A stretch of DNA of 64,000 bases from Pontixanthobacter gangjinensis. Lineage in GTDB: Bacteria > Pseudomonadota > Alphaproteobacteria > Sphingomonadales > Sphingomonadaceae. The notes below the pieces were generated by a model. That model worked only from the letters and a program-made list of their open reading frames with translations. It ran no database searches and was not told the DNA's origin. How positions within the stretch are numbered: position 1 is the first letter of the stretch; each line of letters starts with the position of its first letter. This document shows positions 16,750 through 25,769 of the stretch, in pieces. The translations under genes and the position numbers were made by a program. The DNA lies in NCBI RefSeq assembly GCF_009827545.1, contig NZ_WTYS01000001.1:1203772-1267771 (forward strand). The letters run 5' to 3'.

Positions 16750-18324
16750 TCACTTGAGGCTGAAGCCGGGCACAGCATTTGCATCTGCGCGGCGTTCGGA
16801 ATTGCGGGATTTGTCATCGCTGTCAGCACGGTTCGACGGCGCAGGGCGATCCGATGGCACGATGGCCTGCGGGTCTATGCGCGAAATGCCGGGAGGCGGT
16901 GCGGACGGGTTGGATGTTGTCGGGCCGGGGCGGGTTGCGCCGCTTTGACCAGCATCGCTGCGGAAGCCGAGCAGGCTTTCCAACTCGTTTGCTGCACGAT
17001 ACCCATCGGTAGGCAACCTGATGTCGCGATCGTTGACCGGTTTTACCAGATACGGCGTCACAACGATAACCAACTCAGTTTCGCCCTTACGGAACGAGCG
17101 TGAACGGAACAGATTACCAAGAATTGGTACATCGCCAAGGCCTGGGGCCTTGTCGATGGATTGCTGCGCGTTGTTACTCATCAATCCGGCAATCATAAAG
17201 CTTTGGCCAGAACCAAGCTCAACAGTCGTTTCAGCGCGGCGGATTGTAAGAGCCGGGATTTGGAACCCGTTCAAAGTCACCGCACCTTGGCTGGACAATT
17301 CAGACACCTCGGGAAGCACTCGGATAGAAATCCGGCCATTAGCGAGCACTGTTGGTGTGTAAGACAGGCTGACACCGAATTTACGATATTCGATGGCAGT
17401 CGTACCGAGGCCCTGACTGGTCGGGATCGGAAATTCGCCGCCAGCCAAGAAATTGGCCGTTTCGCCCGACAAGGCTGTCAGGTTTGGCTGGGCAAGGGTG
17501 GTGACAAGACCATCACGTTCAGCAAGGTCTAACGCGCCACCAAGGTCGAGACCCAGCAGTTTGCCAAACGCTGCCACAGTGGCACCGGTACCCGTTGCAG
17601 TAACAATCGATGTGCCATCACCGCCGTCGGTTACGCCAGTTCCCAACGGACCGCCGGGATTGTACTGAGGGACCGCACCGGACCGGCCGAGACCTACGCC
17701 GAACTGGAAGCCATTGGTTTGGTCACCGCTGACGAGGTTGGCACCGATTTCGCGAACCAGCGAACGGCTGACTTCGGCAAATCTGACGCGCAGATTGACT
17801 TGCAGCGGTGTCGCCATTTTCAGGCGGCTGATTACGTTGGCGTCTTCACCCACGAATGCCTGAACCAGCCGTTCGGCCTCGGAAGCATCTTCGGGTGCGG
17901 CGACTGTACCGGTAAGCAGAACTGTGTTCGTACCCATGGTCGATACGTTAATTTTCGCCTGAGGCATGGCCAAGGTCAGCATCTGATCGACGCTACCAAT
18001 GTTGGATCCTACGCGGACATTGGCGGACCAGACGATATCACCTGCAGCGTTGCTGGCATAAATCGTGGTCTCGCCACCAGCCTTGCCGAACAGGTAAAGC
18101 TGCCGTTGCGATTTGATCTGCACATCGGCCACTTCGTCATTAGCGATAAAAACATCTGCCATTGACCCGGGGACATTGACCAATTGGCCTCTGCCGATTG
18201 ACAATACGATGTCACTTGATGGGTTTACCACTGACTGCGCATTGGCAGTGCTGGCAGGCAAGCCGGCCAACGGGGCCGTTGCCATTCCGGCCATCAGTAA
18301 TGTTGCTGTTAGGCGACGTTTCAT
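16750..18324 (-). CDS. cpaC: Flp pilus secretin CpaC/RcpA
   Basis: 524 residues from ATG 18324, with GAGGGG 9 bases upstream; the longer in-frame extension would read into cpaB and is not real. There is a signal peptide (MKRRLTATLLMAGMATAPLA to NAQ), an N-terminal domain (SDIVLSIGRGQLVNVPG), a BON-like part (VLLTGTVAAPEDASEAERL), then the secretin domain with VRVRFAEVSRSLVREIG and the end VPILGNLFRSRSFRKGETELVIVVTP, in part. It forms the outer-membrane pore of the pilus. The last 100 residues are Pro/Ser/Arg-rich and likely disordered. Confidence 0.94.
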   Translation of the reverse strand: MKRRLTATLLMAGMATAPLAGLPASTANAQSVVNPSSDIVLSIGRGQLVNVPGSMADVFIANDEVADVQIKSQRQLYLFGKAGGETTIYASNAAGDIVWSANVRVGSNIGSVDQMLTLAMPQAKINVSTMGTNTVLLTGTVAAPEDASEAERLVQAFVGEDANVISRLKMATPLQVNLRVRFAEVSRSLVREIGANLVSGDQTNGFQFGVGLGRSGAVPQYNPGGPLGTGVTDGGDGTSIVTATGTGATVAAFGKLLGLDLGGALDLAERDGLVTTLAQPNLTALSGETANFLAGGEFPIPTSQGLGTTAIEYRKFGVSLSYTPTVLANGRISIRVLPEVSELSSQGAVTLNGFQIPALTIRRAETTVELGSGQSFMIAGLMSNNAQQSIDKAPGLGDVPILGNLFRSRSFRKGETELVIVVTPYLVKPVNDRDIRLPTDGYRAANELESLLGFRSDAGQSGATRPGPTTSNPSAPPPGISRIDPQAIVPSDRPAPSNRADSDDKSRNSERRADANAVPGFSLK

Positions 18325-18388
18325 GGTCTTGCCCCTCGAATTGATGCCGAATTGCCGGCGGGCGTTAAGTGTTGCTGTCGATTGCATC

Positions 18389-19405
18389 TCAGTTCTTCCC
18401 AACTGGAACTTCGGTGGTGGTCTTGCCGCGGGTGACGCGGACGGTGGGGCCAATGGGTCGTGCAGGCTGAGGAGCAGCTGCCGGGGCGCCCATAACCGGT
18501 GCAGCCGGAGCCGCTTTTCCGCCGTTGTCCTGAACAGGCATCGAACTGCGTTGGAAGCGAGAGACATCACCGCCTGTGCTGAATGTACCAACCTTGTCGA
18601 TCGGTTTTGCCATTGCCGCGCGCAGGAGAGCTTCTTCTTCTTCGGGCGTGGCATTGTCAGGAACTTTCACATTGCCTGACGCGATTGCTTTTTCCAGCTC
18701 ACCCTGATTGTCCGCGATAGAGCGCAGTGAAAGGCTGAGCGTACCGATGGTTTGAGCTACAGCGACCTTCTCGGCGATACGCGGCGTCACTTCCAAAGTG
18801 ACTGTGCGGAATGCGCGAACAACCGTGTTGCCGGATTCGTTTGTCTCTTGCGTGGTTGACTGGTCGGTGGCCAAGACGCGCAGGTTACTCAGGATAGTTT
18901 CCGAAGCCTTCAGCGCTTCGCCTTCGCCTTTAACCGTTTGCGTAAGGACCAAATCGACGCGGTCGCCCGGGAAGACAAAGCCGCCAACACCGGTTTTCGC
19001 GGAGACCGGAACCGTCACAGCGCGCATGCCAGGGCCAAGCGCCGCAGCAAGGAACCCGCGATCGCCAGGCTTAACTAGCGAGCCTTGGGTTACCGGTTCG
19101 CCGGCAGTGATCTGGTGGCGAACAACCGTGCCAAGCAATTGCGAGACATCTGATTCGCCGTCAATGAAATAGGCATCCTGGACAAGTTCCTCGGGCCACA
19201 TCTGGTAGCTGATCGAATCAGCTGTAATGATTGTGCCCACTGGAAGGCCGCGTTGCGCCACAAGGACTTTTGGTCCCTTAGGTACAGCCGCTGCCGCCTC
19301 AGCCTGAGGGGCAGAAGCCCCGGCAAACATGCTCCGTGCTGCCAATGCAGTACCGATCGCGATGATCAGTGCTCCGAGCAGCAGAACCAGCTTTTTCCTA
19401 TCCAT
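18389..19405 (-). CDS. cpaB: Pilus assembly protein CpaB
   Basis: 338 residues with an N-terminal membrane anchor (KLVLLLGALIIAIGTALAA), then an SAF domain (VLVAQRGLPVGTIITADSI) and the RcpC/CpaB region (GMRAVTVPVSAKTGVGGFVFPGDRVDLVLT, in part). Family knowledge places it in the periplasm, supporting the secretin. The C-terminus is rich in Ala/Pro. It sits second in the operon, about 100 bases after cpaA. Confidence 0.94.
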   Translation of the reverse strand: MDRKKLVLLLGALIIAIGTALAARSMFAGASAPQAEAAAAVPKGPKVLVAQRGLPVGTIITADSISYQMWPEELVQDAYFIDGESDVSQLLGTVVRHQITAGEPVTQGSLVKPGDRGFLAAALGPGMRAVTVPVSAKTGVGGFVFPGDRVDLVLTQTVKGEGEALKASETILSNLRVLATDQSTTQETNESGNTVVRAFRTVTLEVTPRIAEKVAVAQTIGTLSLSLRSIADNQGELEKAIASGNVKVPDNATPEEEEALLRAAMAKPIDKVGTFSTGGDVSRFQRSSMPVQDNGGKAAPAAPVMGAPAAAPQPARPIGPTVRVTRGKTTTEVPVGKN

Positions 19406-19504
19406 GGCTAATCTAGCCCCCTATTTCGCCCAGCAGAAGTGCGGGCATTTGTTAAAAACGTGTCGTTGAAATGATGGTTACGACGTAAATGGTTAAAATC
19501 GCGT

Positions 19505-19999
19505 TCACCCAGCCGAAACGGCCGCTCCGGCAGCGGGAAAATAATGGGTGCCCAGAACCCACAGGCCAGCGGCAGAAATCGCCACGCCATAGGGAATGGC
19601 CAAACGTTCACGATTGCGGCGCATGATGTGCCACGAACCCATGACGATGGTCAGGACGCCGCCGACAAGTGCCATCACGATAAGAAGTTTTAGGAACCAA
19701 GTGGGTTCGATCCACAAGGCGAGAGCAGTGAGCAGTTTGACGTCACCGCCGCCCATTGCACGCAGTGCGAACAATCCGGCCAAGACGACAAATGCCGCCA
19801 ATGCGACGCCAAGTTGCAGGGCGATACCCGGCCACAAGGTCAGTCCGCTGGCCCACCACCACAAGGGCGCGGCAAGCACGATCCCGGCGTTAAGCCAATT
19901 GTCGATCTGCCTACGGCGCATATCGGTAAACGCAGCTGTCACCAGCGCGATTGCTAATGCAACAAGCAGCCCGTATTGGAAATATTCGCCCAGCATCAT
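19505..19999 (-). CDS. cpaA: Prepilin peptidase CpaA/TadV
   Basis: 164 residues from ATG 19999 (a second ATG at 19996 is possible), with GGGGG just upstream. It is a small type IV prepilin peptidase: the first catalytic Asp is in TDMRRRQIDNWLN and the second in the GGGDVKLL motif. Several membrane helices are present. It cleaves the Flp prepilin leader. It is first in the operon, yet no pilin gene is found beside it or anywhere in the window. Confidence 0.93.
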   Translation of the reverse strand: MMLGEYFQYGLLVALAIALVTAAFTDMRRRQIDNWLNAGIVLAAPLWWWASGLTLWPGIALQLGVALAAFVVLAGLFALRAMGGGDVKLLTALALWIEPTWFLKLLIVMALVGGVLTIVMGSWHIMRRNRERLAIPYGVAISAAGLWVLGTHYFPAAGAAVSAG

Positions 20000-20039
20000 A
20001 GCCCCCAAGAGTCCTTCAGAAACTCCGGTGCTACAGCCG

Positions 20040-20105
20040 ATGACTTACCAAATAGTAACCAAGCGCAGGAGGAAGCTATTAGCCAAGCACAAAAAGGCGA
20101 TGTGA
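20040..20105 (+). CDS. Possible short basic leader peptide
   Basis: ATG 20040 opens a 21-codon frame (MTYQIVTKRRRKLLAKHKKA...) with eight Lys/Arg. Its stop TGA overlaps the GTG start of the hydrolase gene (GTGA). An AGGAGG at 20067-20072 lies inside it. It could be a translated leader coupling translation to the next gene, or it may be chance. It has no clear Shine-Dalgarno of its own. Confidence 0.25.
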   Translation: MTYQIVTKRRRKLLAKHKKAM

Positions 20106-21061
20106 ACCCTGTTGATTCAGTAAGCGCATTTGACCGCCGGATTATTCCTGCTGAGGCTACCGAAGGTATCTGGTCCGCTCCTGACGGGCACGCAATTCGT
20201 CGGATTGACTGGCCGGGCACGGGTGACCAGCCCAAGGGTTCAATCTTGTTCCTGCCGGGACGCGGTGACGCTTATGAAAAATATTTGGAAAGCCTGCATG
20301 AATGGCACTTGGCCGGGTGGCGGGTAACCGCTGCGGATTGGCGTGGACAGGCCGGATCGGGCCGTTTGGGCAGTGATGAGGTGACCGGCCATATCGAAGA
20401 TTTCTCAATCTGGGTCGATGATCTCGCTGCGCTGTGGGCTGATTGGAAAGCGTCAACGCCGGGGCCGCATTTTTTGATGGGGCATTCGATGGGTGGGCAT
20501 TTGGCGCTGCGCGCGCTTGCAGAAGGTAAGGTCGATCCTGACGGGATGGCGCTGTCTGCACCGATGCTGGGATTTACCGGCAGCTTTCTTCCAGTCGGCG
20601 TCACACATGCGGCGGCAAAATTGATGCTGCGACTGGGTGATCCGGCGCGGCAGGCTTGGAAATGGAGCGAAAAGCCGGGTCAAGTTCCCGTCGGCCGGAT
20701 GAAATTGCTCACTCACGATAAGGACCGGTATGAAGACGAGCTGTTCTGGCGGGATGAAAGGCCGGAGCTAATTATGGGACCGGGCAGTTGGAAATGGGTT
20801 GAGCGGGCCTACGCATCAATGCGCTCACTTTACCAAGATGGGGTTTTGGAAAAAGTGACCACGCCGGTACTCTTGATCGGCACCGCGAATGACAAGCTGG
20901 TCGACATGGACTGTATAGAAAGTGCGGCACAGCGTTTGCCCAATGGCGAATTGCTTGCCTTCGGAAACGAGGCAGAACACGAGATTTTGCGCGAAGTTGA
21001 TGAGGTGCGAAACCGCGCGATGTCTGCCATTGACGAGTTTTTGAACCGGATCGCCGGTTAG
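20102..21061 (+). CDS. Alpha/beta hydrolase, monoacylglycerol lipase-like
   Basis: 319 residues if GTG 20102 is the start. Another possibility is a start just after the AGGAGG at 20067-20072, where the only in-frame codon is ATT 20078. The fold is clear: FLPGRGDAYEKYLESLHEWHLAGWRV (in part), the nucleophile Ser in GHSMGGHLAL, Asp in GTANDKLVD and His in EAEHEILRE. This is the serine aminopeptidase S33/lysophospholipase type and probably hydrolyses an ester. It diverges from cpaA and is followed 10-16 bases later by the FAD enzyme. Confidence 0.87.
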   Translation: MNPVDSVSAFDRRIIPAEATEGIWSAPDGHAIRRIDWPGTGDQPKGSILFLPGRGDAYEKYLESLHEWHLAGWRVTAADWRGQAGSGRLGSDEVTGHIEDFSIWVDDLAALWADWKASTPGPHFLMGHSMGGHLALRALAEGKVDPDGMALSAPMLGFTGSFLPVGVTHAAAKLMLRLGDPARQAWKWSEKPGQVPVGRMKLLTHDKDRYEDELFWRDERPELIMGPGSWKWVERAYASMRSLYQDGVLEKVTTPVLLIGTANDKLVDMDCIESAAQRLPNGELLAFGNEAEHEILREVDEVRNRAMSAIDEFLNRIAG

Positions 21062-21077
21062 GCACGAGAACTTGAGT

Positions 21078-22178
21078 GTGAGCAGGCAATTTTACGATTT
21101 TGCGATCGTCGGCGCGGGAATGGCGGGCGCAAGCATTGCGGCACGGCTTGCGCCGCATGCGTCGGTGCTATTACTCGAAGCCGAAGACCAGCCAGGATAT
21201 CACGCAACCGGACGTTCGGCGGCGTTTTGGGAGGAGTGTTATGGCGGGCCGGATATCGTCCCGCTTACTTTGGCATCCGGTTCATTCCTGCGCGACAACG
21301 GATTCTTGAAGCAACGCGGGGCGCTGTATATCGGGCGCGAGCAGGATTCAGCGGATATTGATGCGTTTATGGATCGGTTTGCGGATACGGGTGCGAATGT
21401 CCAAAGGATCGACAGCGATGTTTTGAACAAAAAGCTTCCCGGTCTGCTGGAAAATTGGTGCGAAGCGATTTGGCAGCCCAATTGCGCGGACATCGACGTC
21501 GCTGGCCTCCATAGGCATTATCTGGCGGAGGCCAGAAGGAGTGGCGCAGATTTAGCGACGCATGCCCGGATTGTTTCAGCACGCAAAGATGCAAGAAACT
21601 GGGTTTTGACCGATTTTGATGACCGAGAATTCGCCGCTAGGATTGTCGTCAATGCGGCGGGGGCTTGGGCGGATGAATTGGCAGTGCTCGCGAATATCCG
21701 GCCGGTCGGGATTGCTCCGTTGCGGCGCACTGTCGTGCAGCTAAAGGTGGACCCGGCGCCAGCGCCGGACTTGCCATTGGTGCTCGATATTTCGGGCAAG
21801 TTCTACTTCAAGCCGGAAAACGGACGCCTTTGGCTCAGTCCGCATGACGAAGAAGCGTCGCCGCCCTGCGATGCTGCGCCAGAGGAGCTGGCGATCGCGA
21901 AGGCTATCGACCGACTGGAGCATGTGGTGGATTGGGAAGTTGCAGGGGTTGAGACGAAATGGGCTGGCCTGCGCAGTTTCGCGCCTGATCGCCTGCCGGT
22001 TTATGGATTTGACCCGCGATGCGCCGATTTTTACTGGTTTGCCGGGCAGGGCGGCTTCGGCATTCAGACTGCCCCTGCGGCGGCCGATATCGCAGCGGCG
22101 CAATTGCTAGGGACCGACATGCCTGCTCATATGACGGACATAAATGTAACAAATTATGCACCAGCGCGGTTTGGCTAG
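21078..22178 (+). CDS. FAD-dependent oxidoreductase of the D-amino-acid oxidase family
   Basis: 366 residues from GTG 21078 (TTG 21072 also possible). The N-terminal FAD-binding motif is FAIVGAGMAGASIAARL, followed by an acidic strand end LLLEAE and HATGRSAAFWEE. The C-terminal flavin-binding part is WFAGQGGFGIQTAPAAAD. Family members deaminate glycine, sarcosine or D-amino acids, or oxidise related 2-hydroxy acids; the true substrate is unknown. It follows the alpha/beta hydrolase closely and may be co-transcribed with it. Confidence 0.88.
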   Translation: MSRQFYDFAIVGAGMAGASIAARLAPHASVLLLEAEDQPGYHATGRSAAFWEECYGGPDIVPLTLASGSFLRDNGFLKQRGALYIGREQDSADIDAFMDRFADTGANVQRIDSDVLNKKLPGLLENWCEAIWQPNCADIDVAGLHRHYLAEARRSGADLATHARIVSARKDARNWVLTDFDDREFAARIVVNAAGAWADELAVLANIRPVGIAPLRRTVVQLKVDPAPAPDLPLVLDISGKFYFKPENGRLWLSPHDEEASPPCDAAPEELAIAKAIDRLEHVVDWEVAGVETKWAGLRSFAPDRLPVYGFDPRCADFYWFAGQGGFGIQTAPAAADIAAAQLLGTDMPAHMTDINVTNYAPARFG

Positions 22179-22234
22179 ATTTTTATGCGTCAATCCTTAG
22201 GGTGCGTGGAAGTGTAACAAAAGGAGATTGCCGC

Positions 22235-22417
22235 ATGGCCCATCGTTTCGAAATCCGTAACAACAAAAAGGGCGAATTTGTGTCCTATTTCATCTACAAT
22301 TCGGAAACGATCTGGTGGACTGAAGGCTATAGCTCGAAAGCCAGCGCGAAAAACGCGATTGAATCTGTCCTGAAAAATGGCCCCGGCGCAGAGATTGTCG
22401 ACACGACAACCAGCTAA
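22235..22417 (+). CDS. YegP family protein (DUF1508)
   Basis: A 60-residue protein with AAGGAGA (22221-22227) before ATG 22235. It is one copy of the YegP/DUF1508 repeat: FEIRNNKKGEFVSYFIYNSE, then TEGYSSKASAKNAIESVLKN. Many relatives carry two copies. The function is unknown. It is a free-standing gene with a clear terminator after it. Confidence 0.9.
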   Translation: MAHRFEIRNNKKGEFVSYFIYNSETIWWTEGYSSKASAKNAIESVLKNGPGAEIVDTTTS

Positions 22418-22444
22418 ACTAGCAATTCAGGTTTGCTTGAGGAG

Positions 22445-22471
22445 GGCGCGGTCTTAGGCTGCGCCCTTTTC
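22445..22471 (+). terminator. Terminator after the YegP gene
   Basis: GGGCGCGG (22445-22452) pairs with CTGCGCCC (22460-22467), with one G-T pair, followed by TTTT. It lies between convergent genes. Confidence 0.8.
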
Positions 22472-22479
22472 CGCTCTAT

Positions 22480-22914
22480 CTAACCAACCGACTCCGCCTG
22501 ATCGCTGGCAAGCTGGTCTACGCGGTCATTTTCCGGATGCCCGTTATGGCCCTTCACCCAGTGCCAGCGCATTTTGTGTTTGGCAGAGGCAGCGATTAAA
22601 TCGTGCCATAAATCAGCGTTTCGAACAGGCTTTCTACTGGCGGTTTTCCAGCCGCGCTTTTTCCAGCCTTCAATCCATTTGGTCATTCCGTCGAGCACAT
22701 ATTTGCTGTCCGAATAGAGATCGACCTCGCATGGTTCGGTTAACGCTTCCAAGGCCTTGATCGCGGCGGTCATTTCCATCCGGTTATTTGTGGTATCTGG
22801 ATCGGAGCCGGACAATTCCTTCTCATGTTGGCCCAAGCGCAACAAGGCGCCCCAGCCTCCGGGGCCGGGGTTGCCTTTGCAGGCACCATCGGTGTAAATT
22901 TCAACGCGTTTCAT
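22480..22914 (-). CDS. rnhA: Ribonuclease HI
   Basis: 144 residues from ATG 22914. It removes the RNA strand of RNA-DNA hybrids. The four carboxylates appear in place: Asp in [18 protein letters not shown], Glu in [13 protein letters not shown], Asp in [12 protein letters not shown], and Asp in ENDRVDQLA; the basic handle [12 protein letters not shown] and the catalytic-loop His in [12 protein letters not shown] are also seen. It lies 21 bases after thrB in an ispH-thrB-rnhA row that is common in this order. Confidence 0.97.
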   Translation of the reverse strand: MKRVEIYTDGACKGNPGPGGWGALLRLGQHEKELSGSDPDTTNNRMEMTAAIKALEALTEPCEVDLYSDSKYVLDGMTKWIEGWKKRGWKTASRKPVRNADLWHDLIAASAKHKMRWHWVKGHNGHPENDRVDQLASDQAESVG

Positions 22915-22935
22915 TGTTTGCACTTACACCGCTTA

Positions 22936-23916
22936 TCAGCGCGGTTGAAAGGCTGTTTGGCCAGCTGTGCCGTAATAATCCAACCGCCTAACGAAATCCA
23001 TTGGGTCTTTGCGCGTGACCAGCGCGTCTGCCGGGGTGTGTATCCAATCATAGGCCCGCGTGGCGATAAACCGCATTGCAGCGCCCTGCGCCAAAATCGG
23101 CAAAGCATCGCGTTCGCTGCGGGACAATTGCCGCGCCTGCTCATAACCGGTGATTATTGCTTGGCCGATAGCTCGATTGAAATTGCTGCCATCTGGGCCA
23201 AAGCTCCAGGCGGCATGCGTTACGGCAAGGTCATAGGCAGCAAAATCGGTGCAAGCGAAATAGAAATCGATCAGGCCGGTCACTTGCGTTCCCAGCATCA
23301 GGACGTTGTCGGGAAACAGATCCGCATGAACAATCGAGCGGGGTAAATCGGTGGGCCATCCGTCCTCGATCTCGTCCATTTTTCGCGCCAGCAGATCGGG
23401 CAATGCTGCATCTATGCGCGCAAGACTCTGGCGATCGCATTTGCCCAGAAGCTCGCGCCATTTTGCCGGACCCAAATCGTTTTCGCGAGCGCCACCAAAG
23501 TCCTTTGCTGCGTCGTGGATCCACCCGACCGCCGCGCCGACTGAAACGGCTTGATCGTGATGCGGAATATCAATCGATACACCGGGCAAAAATTCAATCA
23601 ATGCCGCTGCTTTGCCTTCGACCATTCGAAAAGCTTGACCCTCGCGATCGTGGATGGTGCGCGGGACGGGGCCGTTTTTGGATGATAAGTGATCGAGCAG
23701 GCTGAGAAAAAATGGCAGGTCAGACAATTTTGTCCGTTCCTCGTAAATCGTCAGGATAAAGCGTGAGGGCACGCCCGATGAGCCTGTCGTCTCGATCAGC
23801 CAGTTTGAATTGGAAACACCCTCTGCAATTCCCTTGGCGGAAATCAGGTCTCCGACATCATACCATGCAATCAATGCTGAAATGTCGTCTGCGCTAAGAT
23901 GGGTGTAAACTGCCAT
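22936..23916 (-). CDS. thrB: Homoserine kinase, ThrB type II
   Basis: 326 residues from ATG 23916 (MAVYTHLSADDI); the longer frame would run into ispH. It is an aminoglycoside-phosphotransferase-fold kinase with catalytic loop SIVHADLFPDNVLM and metal-binding motif GLIDFYFACTD. It phosphorylates homoserine for threonine synthesis. The MAVYT opening and gene order match alphaproteobacterial ThrB. It starts 14 bases after the ispH stop. Confidence 0.95.
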   Translation of the reverse strand: MAVYTHLSADDISALIAWYDVGDLISAKGIAEGVSNSNWLIETTGSSGVPSRFILTIYEERTKLSDLPFFLSLLDHLSSKNGPVPRTIHDREGQAFRMVEGKAAALIEFLPGVSIDIPHHDQAVSVGAAVGWIHDAAKDFGGARENDLGPAKWRELLGKCDRQSLARIDAALPDLLARKMDEIEDGWPTDLPRSIVHADLFPDNVLMLGTQVTGLIDFYFACTDFAAYDLAVTHAAWSFGPDGSNFNRAIGQAIITGYEQARQLSRSERDALPILAQGAAMRFIATRAYDWIHTPADALVTRKDPMDFVRRLDYYGTAGQTAFQPR

Positions 23917-23929
23917 AAGCGCTGCTTGC

Positions 23930-24916
23930 CTATTCGGTAAGTTGGCGCGGCAGTTTGAAAACCATCTTTTCAACGGTCGAGACCAAAGTGTGCTCTTCAA
24001 CTTCACGCCATTGGCTAATCAAATCAACGACCTCGCGGACCAATTGTTCGGGGGCTGAGGCACCAGCGGTAAGGCCCAAAGTGCCAACGCCGTCGAGCCA
24101 GGCAGGATCGATATCTGTTGCACGGCGAATCAATTTGGCGTCGGTGCCGCATTTCTTCGAGACTTCAACCAAACGCAGCGAATTTGAACTGTTGCCCGCG
24201 CCAATCACCAAGACCAGATCACTGCCGGGAGCGATTTGTTTCACTGCGGCTTGCCTGTTCGAAGTCGCGTAACAAATATCTTCTGCCTTAGGGCCGATGA
24301 TTTGCGGAAATTTGGACCGTAAAGCCATGACGATTCCCGCAGTATCATCAACCGACAAAGTCGTCTGGGTGAGGAATGCAAGCGGTGCGTCAGGCGCAAA
24401 ATCCAACGCCTCTACGTCTGCAATTGTTTCTACCAATGTCATCGCACCTTCGGGCACTTGACCCATCGTGCCTATGACCTCGGGATGACCTTTATGGCCC
24501 ACGAAAACGATATGGCGGTCAGCCGCTATCTGGCGTTCCGCTTGACGGTGAACTTTGCTGACCAAAGGACATGTTGCGTCGAGATAATCCAGCCCTCTGC
24601 GATCAGCTTCTGCCGGCACCGCCTTAGGCACGCCATGCGCGCTGAATACAACCGGTGCGCCATCGGGCACTTCGTCCAGTTCCTCGACAAAAATCGCGCC
24701 CTTATCGCGTAGGCTGTCGACGACAAATTTATTGTGGACGATTTCGTGGCGGACATAGACCGGAGCGCCATATCGATCGAGTGCGCGTTCGACGATTTCA
24801 ATCGCGCGGTCGACACCGGCGCAAAAGCCGCGGGGCGCAGCAATTAGCAGCGTCAATGCAGGCTTATTGGACTTAGGGTCAGTAGCCACTGGGGGGGATT
24901 GCAAGGGAGCGTTCAT
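23930..24916 (-). CDS. ispH: 4-hydroxy-3-methylbut-2-enyl diphosphate reductase
   Basis: 328 residues. IspH makes isopentenyl and dimethylallyl diphosphate, the last step of the MEP isoprenoid route, using an Fe-S cluster. The three cluster cysteines are in [25 protein letters not shown] and [10 protein letters not shown]. Substrate residues include HEIVHN, SAHGVP and the ENTL-like region [13 protein letters not shown]. It leads the ispH-thrB-rnhA operon. Confidence 0.97.
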   Translation of the reverse strand: MNAPLQSPPVATDPKSNKPALTLLIAAPRGFCAGVDRAIEIVERALDRYGAPVYVRHEIVHNKFVVDSLRDKGAIFVEELDEVPDGAPVVFSAHGVPKAVPAEADRRGLDYLDATCPLVSKVHRQAERQIAADRHIVFVGHKGHPEVIGTMGQVPEGAMTLVETIADVEALDFAPDAPLAFLTQTTLSVDDTAGIVMALRSKFPQIIGPKAEDICYATSNRQAAVKQIAPGSDLVLVIGAGNSSNSLRLVEVSKKCGTDAKLIRRATDIDPAWLDGVGTLGLTAGASAPEQLVREVVDLISQWREVEEHTLVSTVEKMVFKLPRQLTE

Positions 24917-24923
24917 TTTCGGC

Positions 24924-24956
24924 CCTCTAGCGCATTGCCGCAGGGGCCGCTAGAGG
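24924..24956. promoter_or_regulatory. Hairpin in the ispH leader
   Basis: CCTCTAGCG (24924-24932) and CGCTAGAGG (24948-24956) are perfect 9-base arms only 8 bases upstream of the ispH ATG, on the region shared with the divergent lipoprotein gene. It may be an operator or an mRNA structure near the ribosome-binding site. Confidence 0.5.
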
Positions 24957-25016
24957 CGACCAAAGGCTTTGTGGCTGAAAGGCCCGCCGCATATGAATTT
25001 GTAAGGATCAAGCTGC

Positions 25017-25667
25017 ATGAAACTCCGTCTTCCGTTCGTTTCGCTAATAGTTTTGGCTGCTTCGCTTGCGGGCTGCGCCAAAGAAGGCGACCTTGTGGTC
25101 AGCCAGGGCGTCGGCATCACTGCGGTCCGGACAGCTTGCCCTGCTGTAGGCATCCCCGACTATACGGGCGACGTCACTACATTCAGAACGCCGGGCTCAG
25201 TCACCTCGGACCAGATCGATGTGGTCGCGGCGATTACAAATTTACGCAGCAGCTGCAACGAAAGCGGCGATAAAGTATATACCGAAGCAACCTTCGACGT
25301 CCTTGCATCACGGACCGACACTCGCGGAGCACGCACGGTTGAACTGCCATATTTCTCGACAGTTTTGCAGGGCGGTTCGGCGGTTCAAGCCAAGCGTGTA
25401 GGCTCTGTCAGCGTGACTTTCGCAGACGGTCAGGCGCGCGCTCAAGCCACTGGCAAAGCAGGCTCTTATATCGACCGAGCTGCTGCAACATTGCCCGATG
25501 ATATTCGCGAGAAAATTACCCGCCGCCGTAAAGCGGGCGATCCTGACGCTGCGCTGGACCCGTTGGCCGATCCGCAAGTTCGCGCCGCGCTGAACCGTGC
25601 GACCTTTGAGCTGCTGGTCGGGTTCCAGCTTACCGAAGCTCAATTGGGTTACAACGCCACGCGTTAA
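25017..25667 (+). CDS. Lipoprotein of unknown function
   Basis: 216 residues with a signal peptide and lipobox LAGC at residues 17-20, so it is probably anchored in the inner or outer membrane facing the periplasm. The body has a beta-rich middle (SDKVYTEATFDVLASRTD-like pattern, ARTVELPYFSTVLQGG) and a helical end. AAGGATC precedes the ATG. It faces away from ispH and precedes argS. This kind of conserved sphingomonad lipoprotein has no known role that I can recall. Confidence 0.82.
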   Translation: MKLRLPFVSLIVLAASLAGCAKEGDLVVSQGVGITAVRTACPAVGIPDYTGDVTTFRTPGSVTSDQIDVVAAITNLRSSCNESGDKVYTEATFDVLASRTDTRGARTVELPYFSTVLQGGSAVQAKRVGSVSVTFADGQARAQATGKAGSYIDRAAATLPDDIREKITRRRKAGDPDAALDPLADPQVRAALNRATFELLVGFQLTEAQLGYNATR

Positions 25668-25769
25668 TTGGTGGGATAAAGCTGGTTGCGAGATGCGGTT
25701 TGAGGCGGAATTTTCCGCAAAGGCCCACCTCCAGCTTGCGATTTTGGCCAATTCGGCTAGGCGCGCGTG

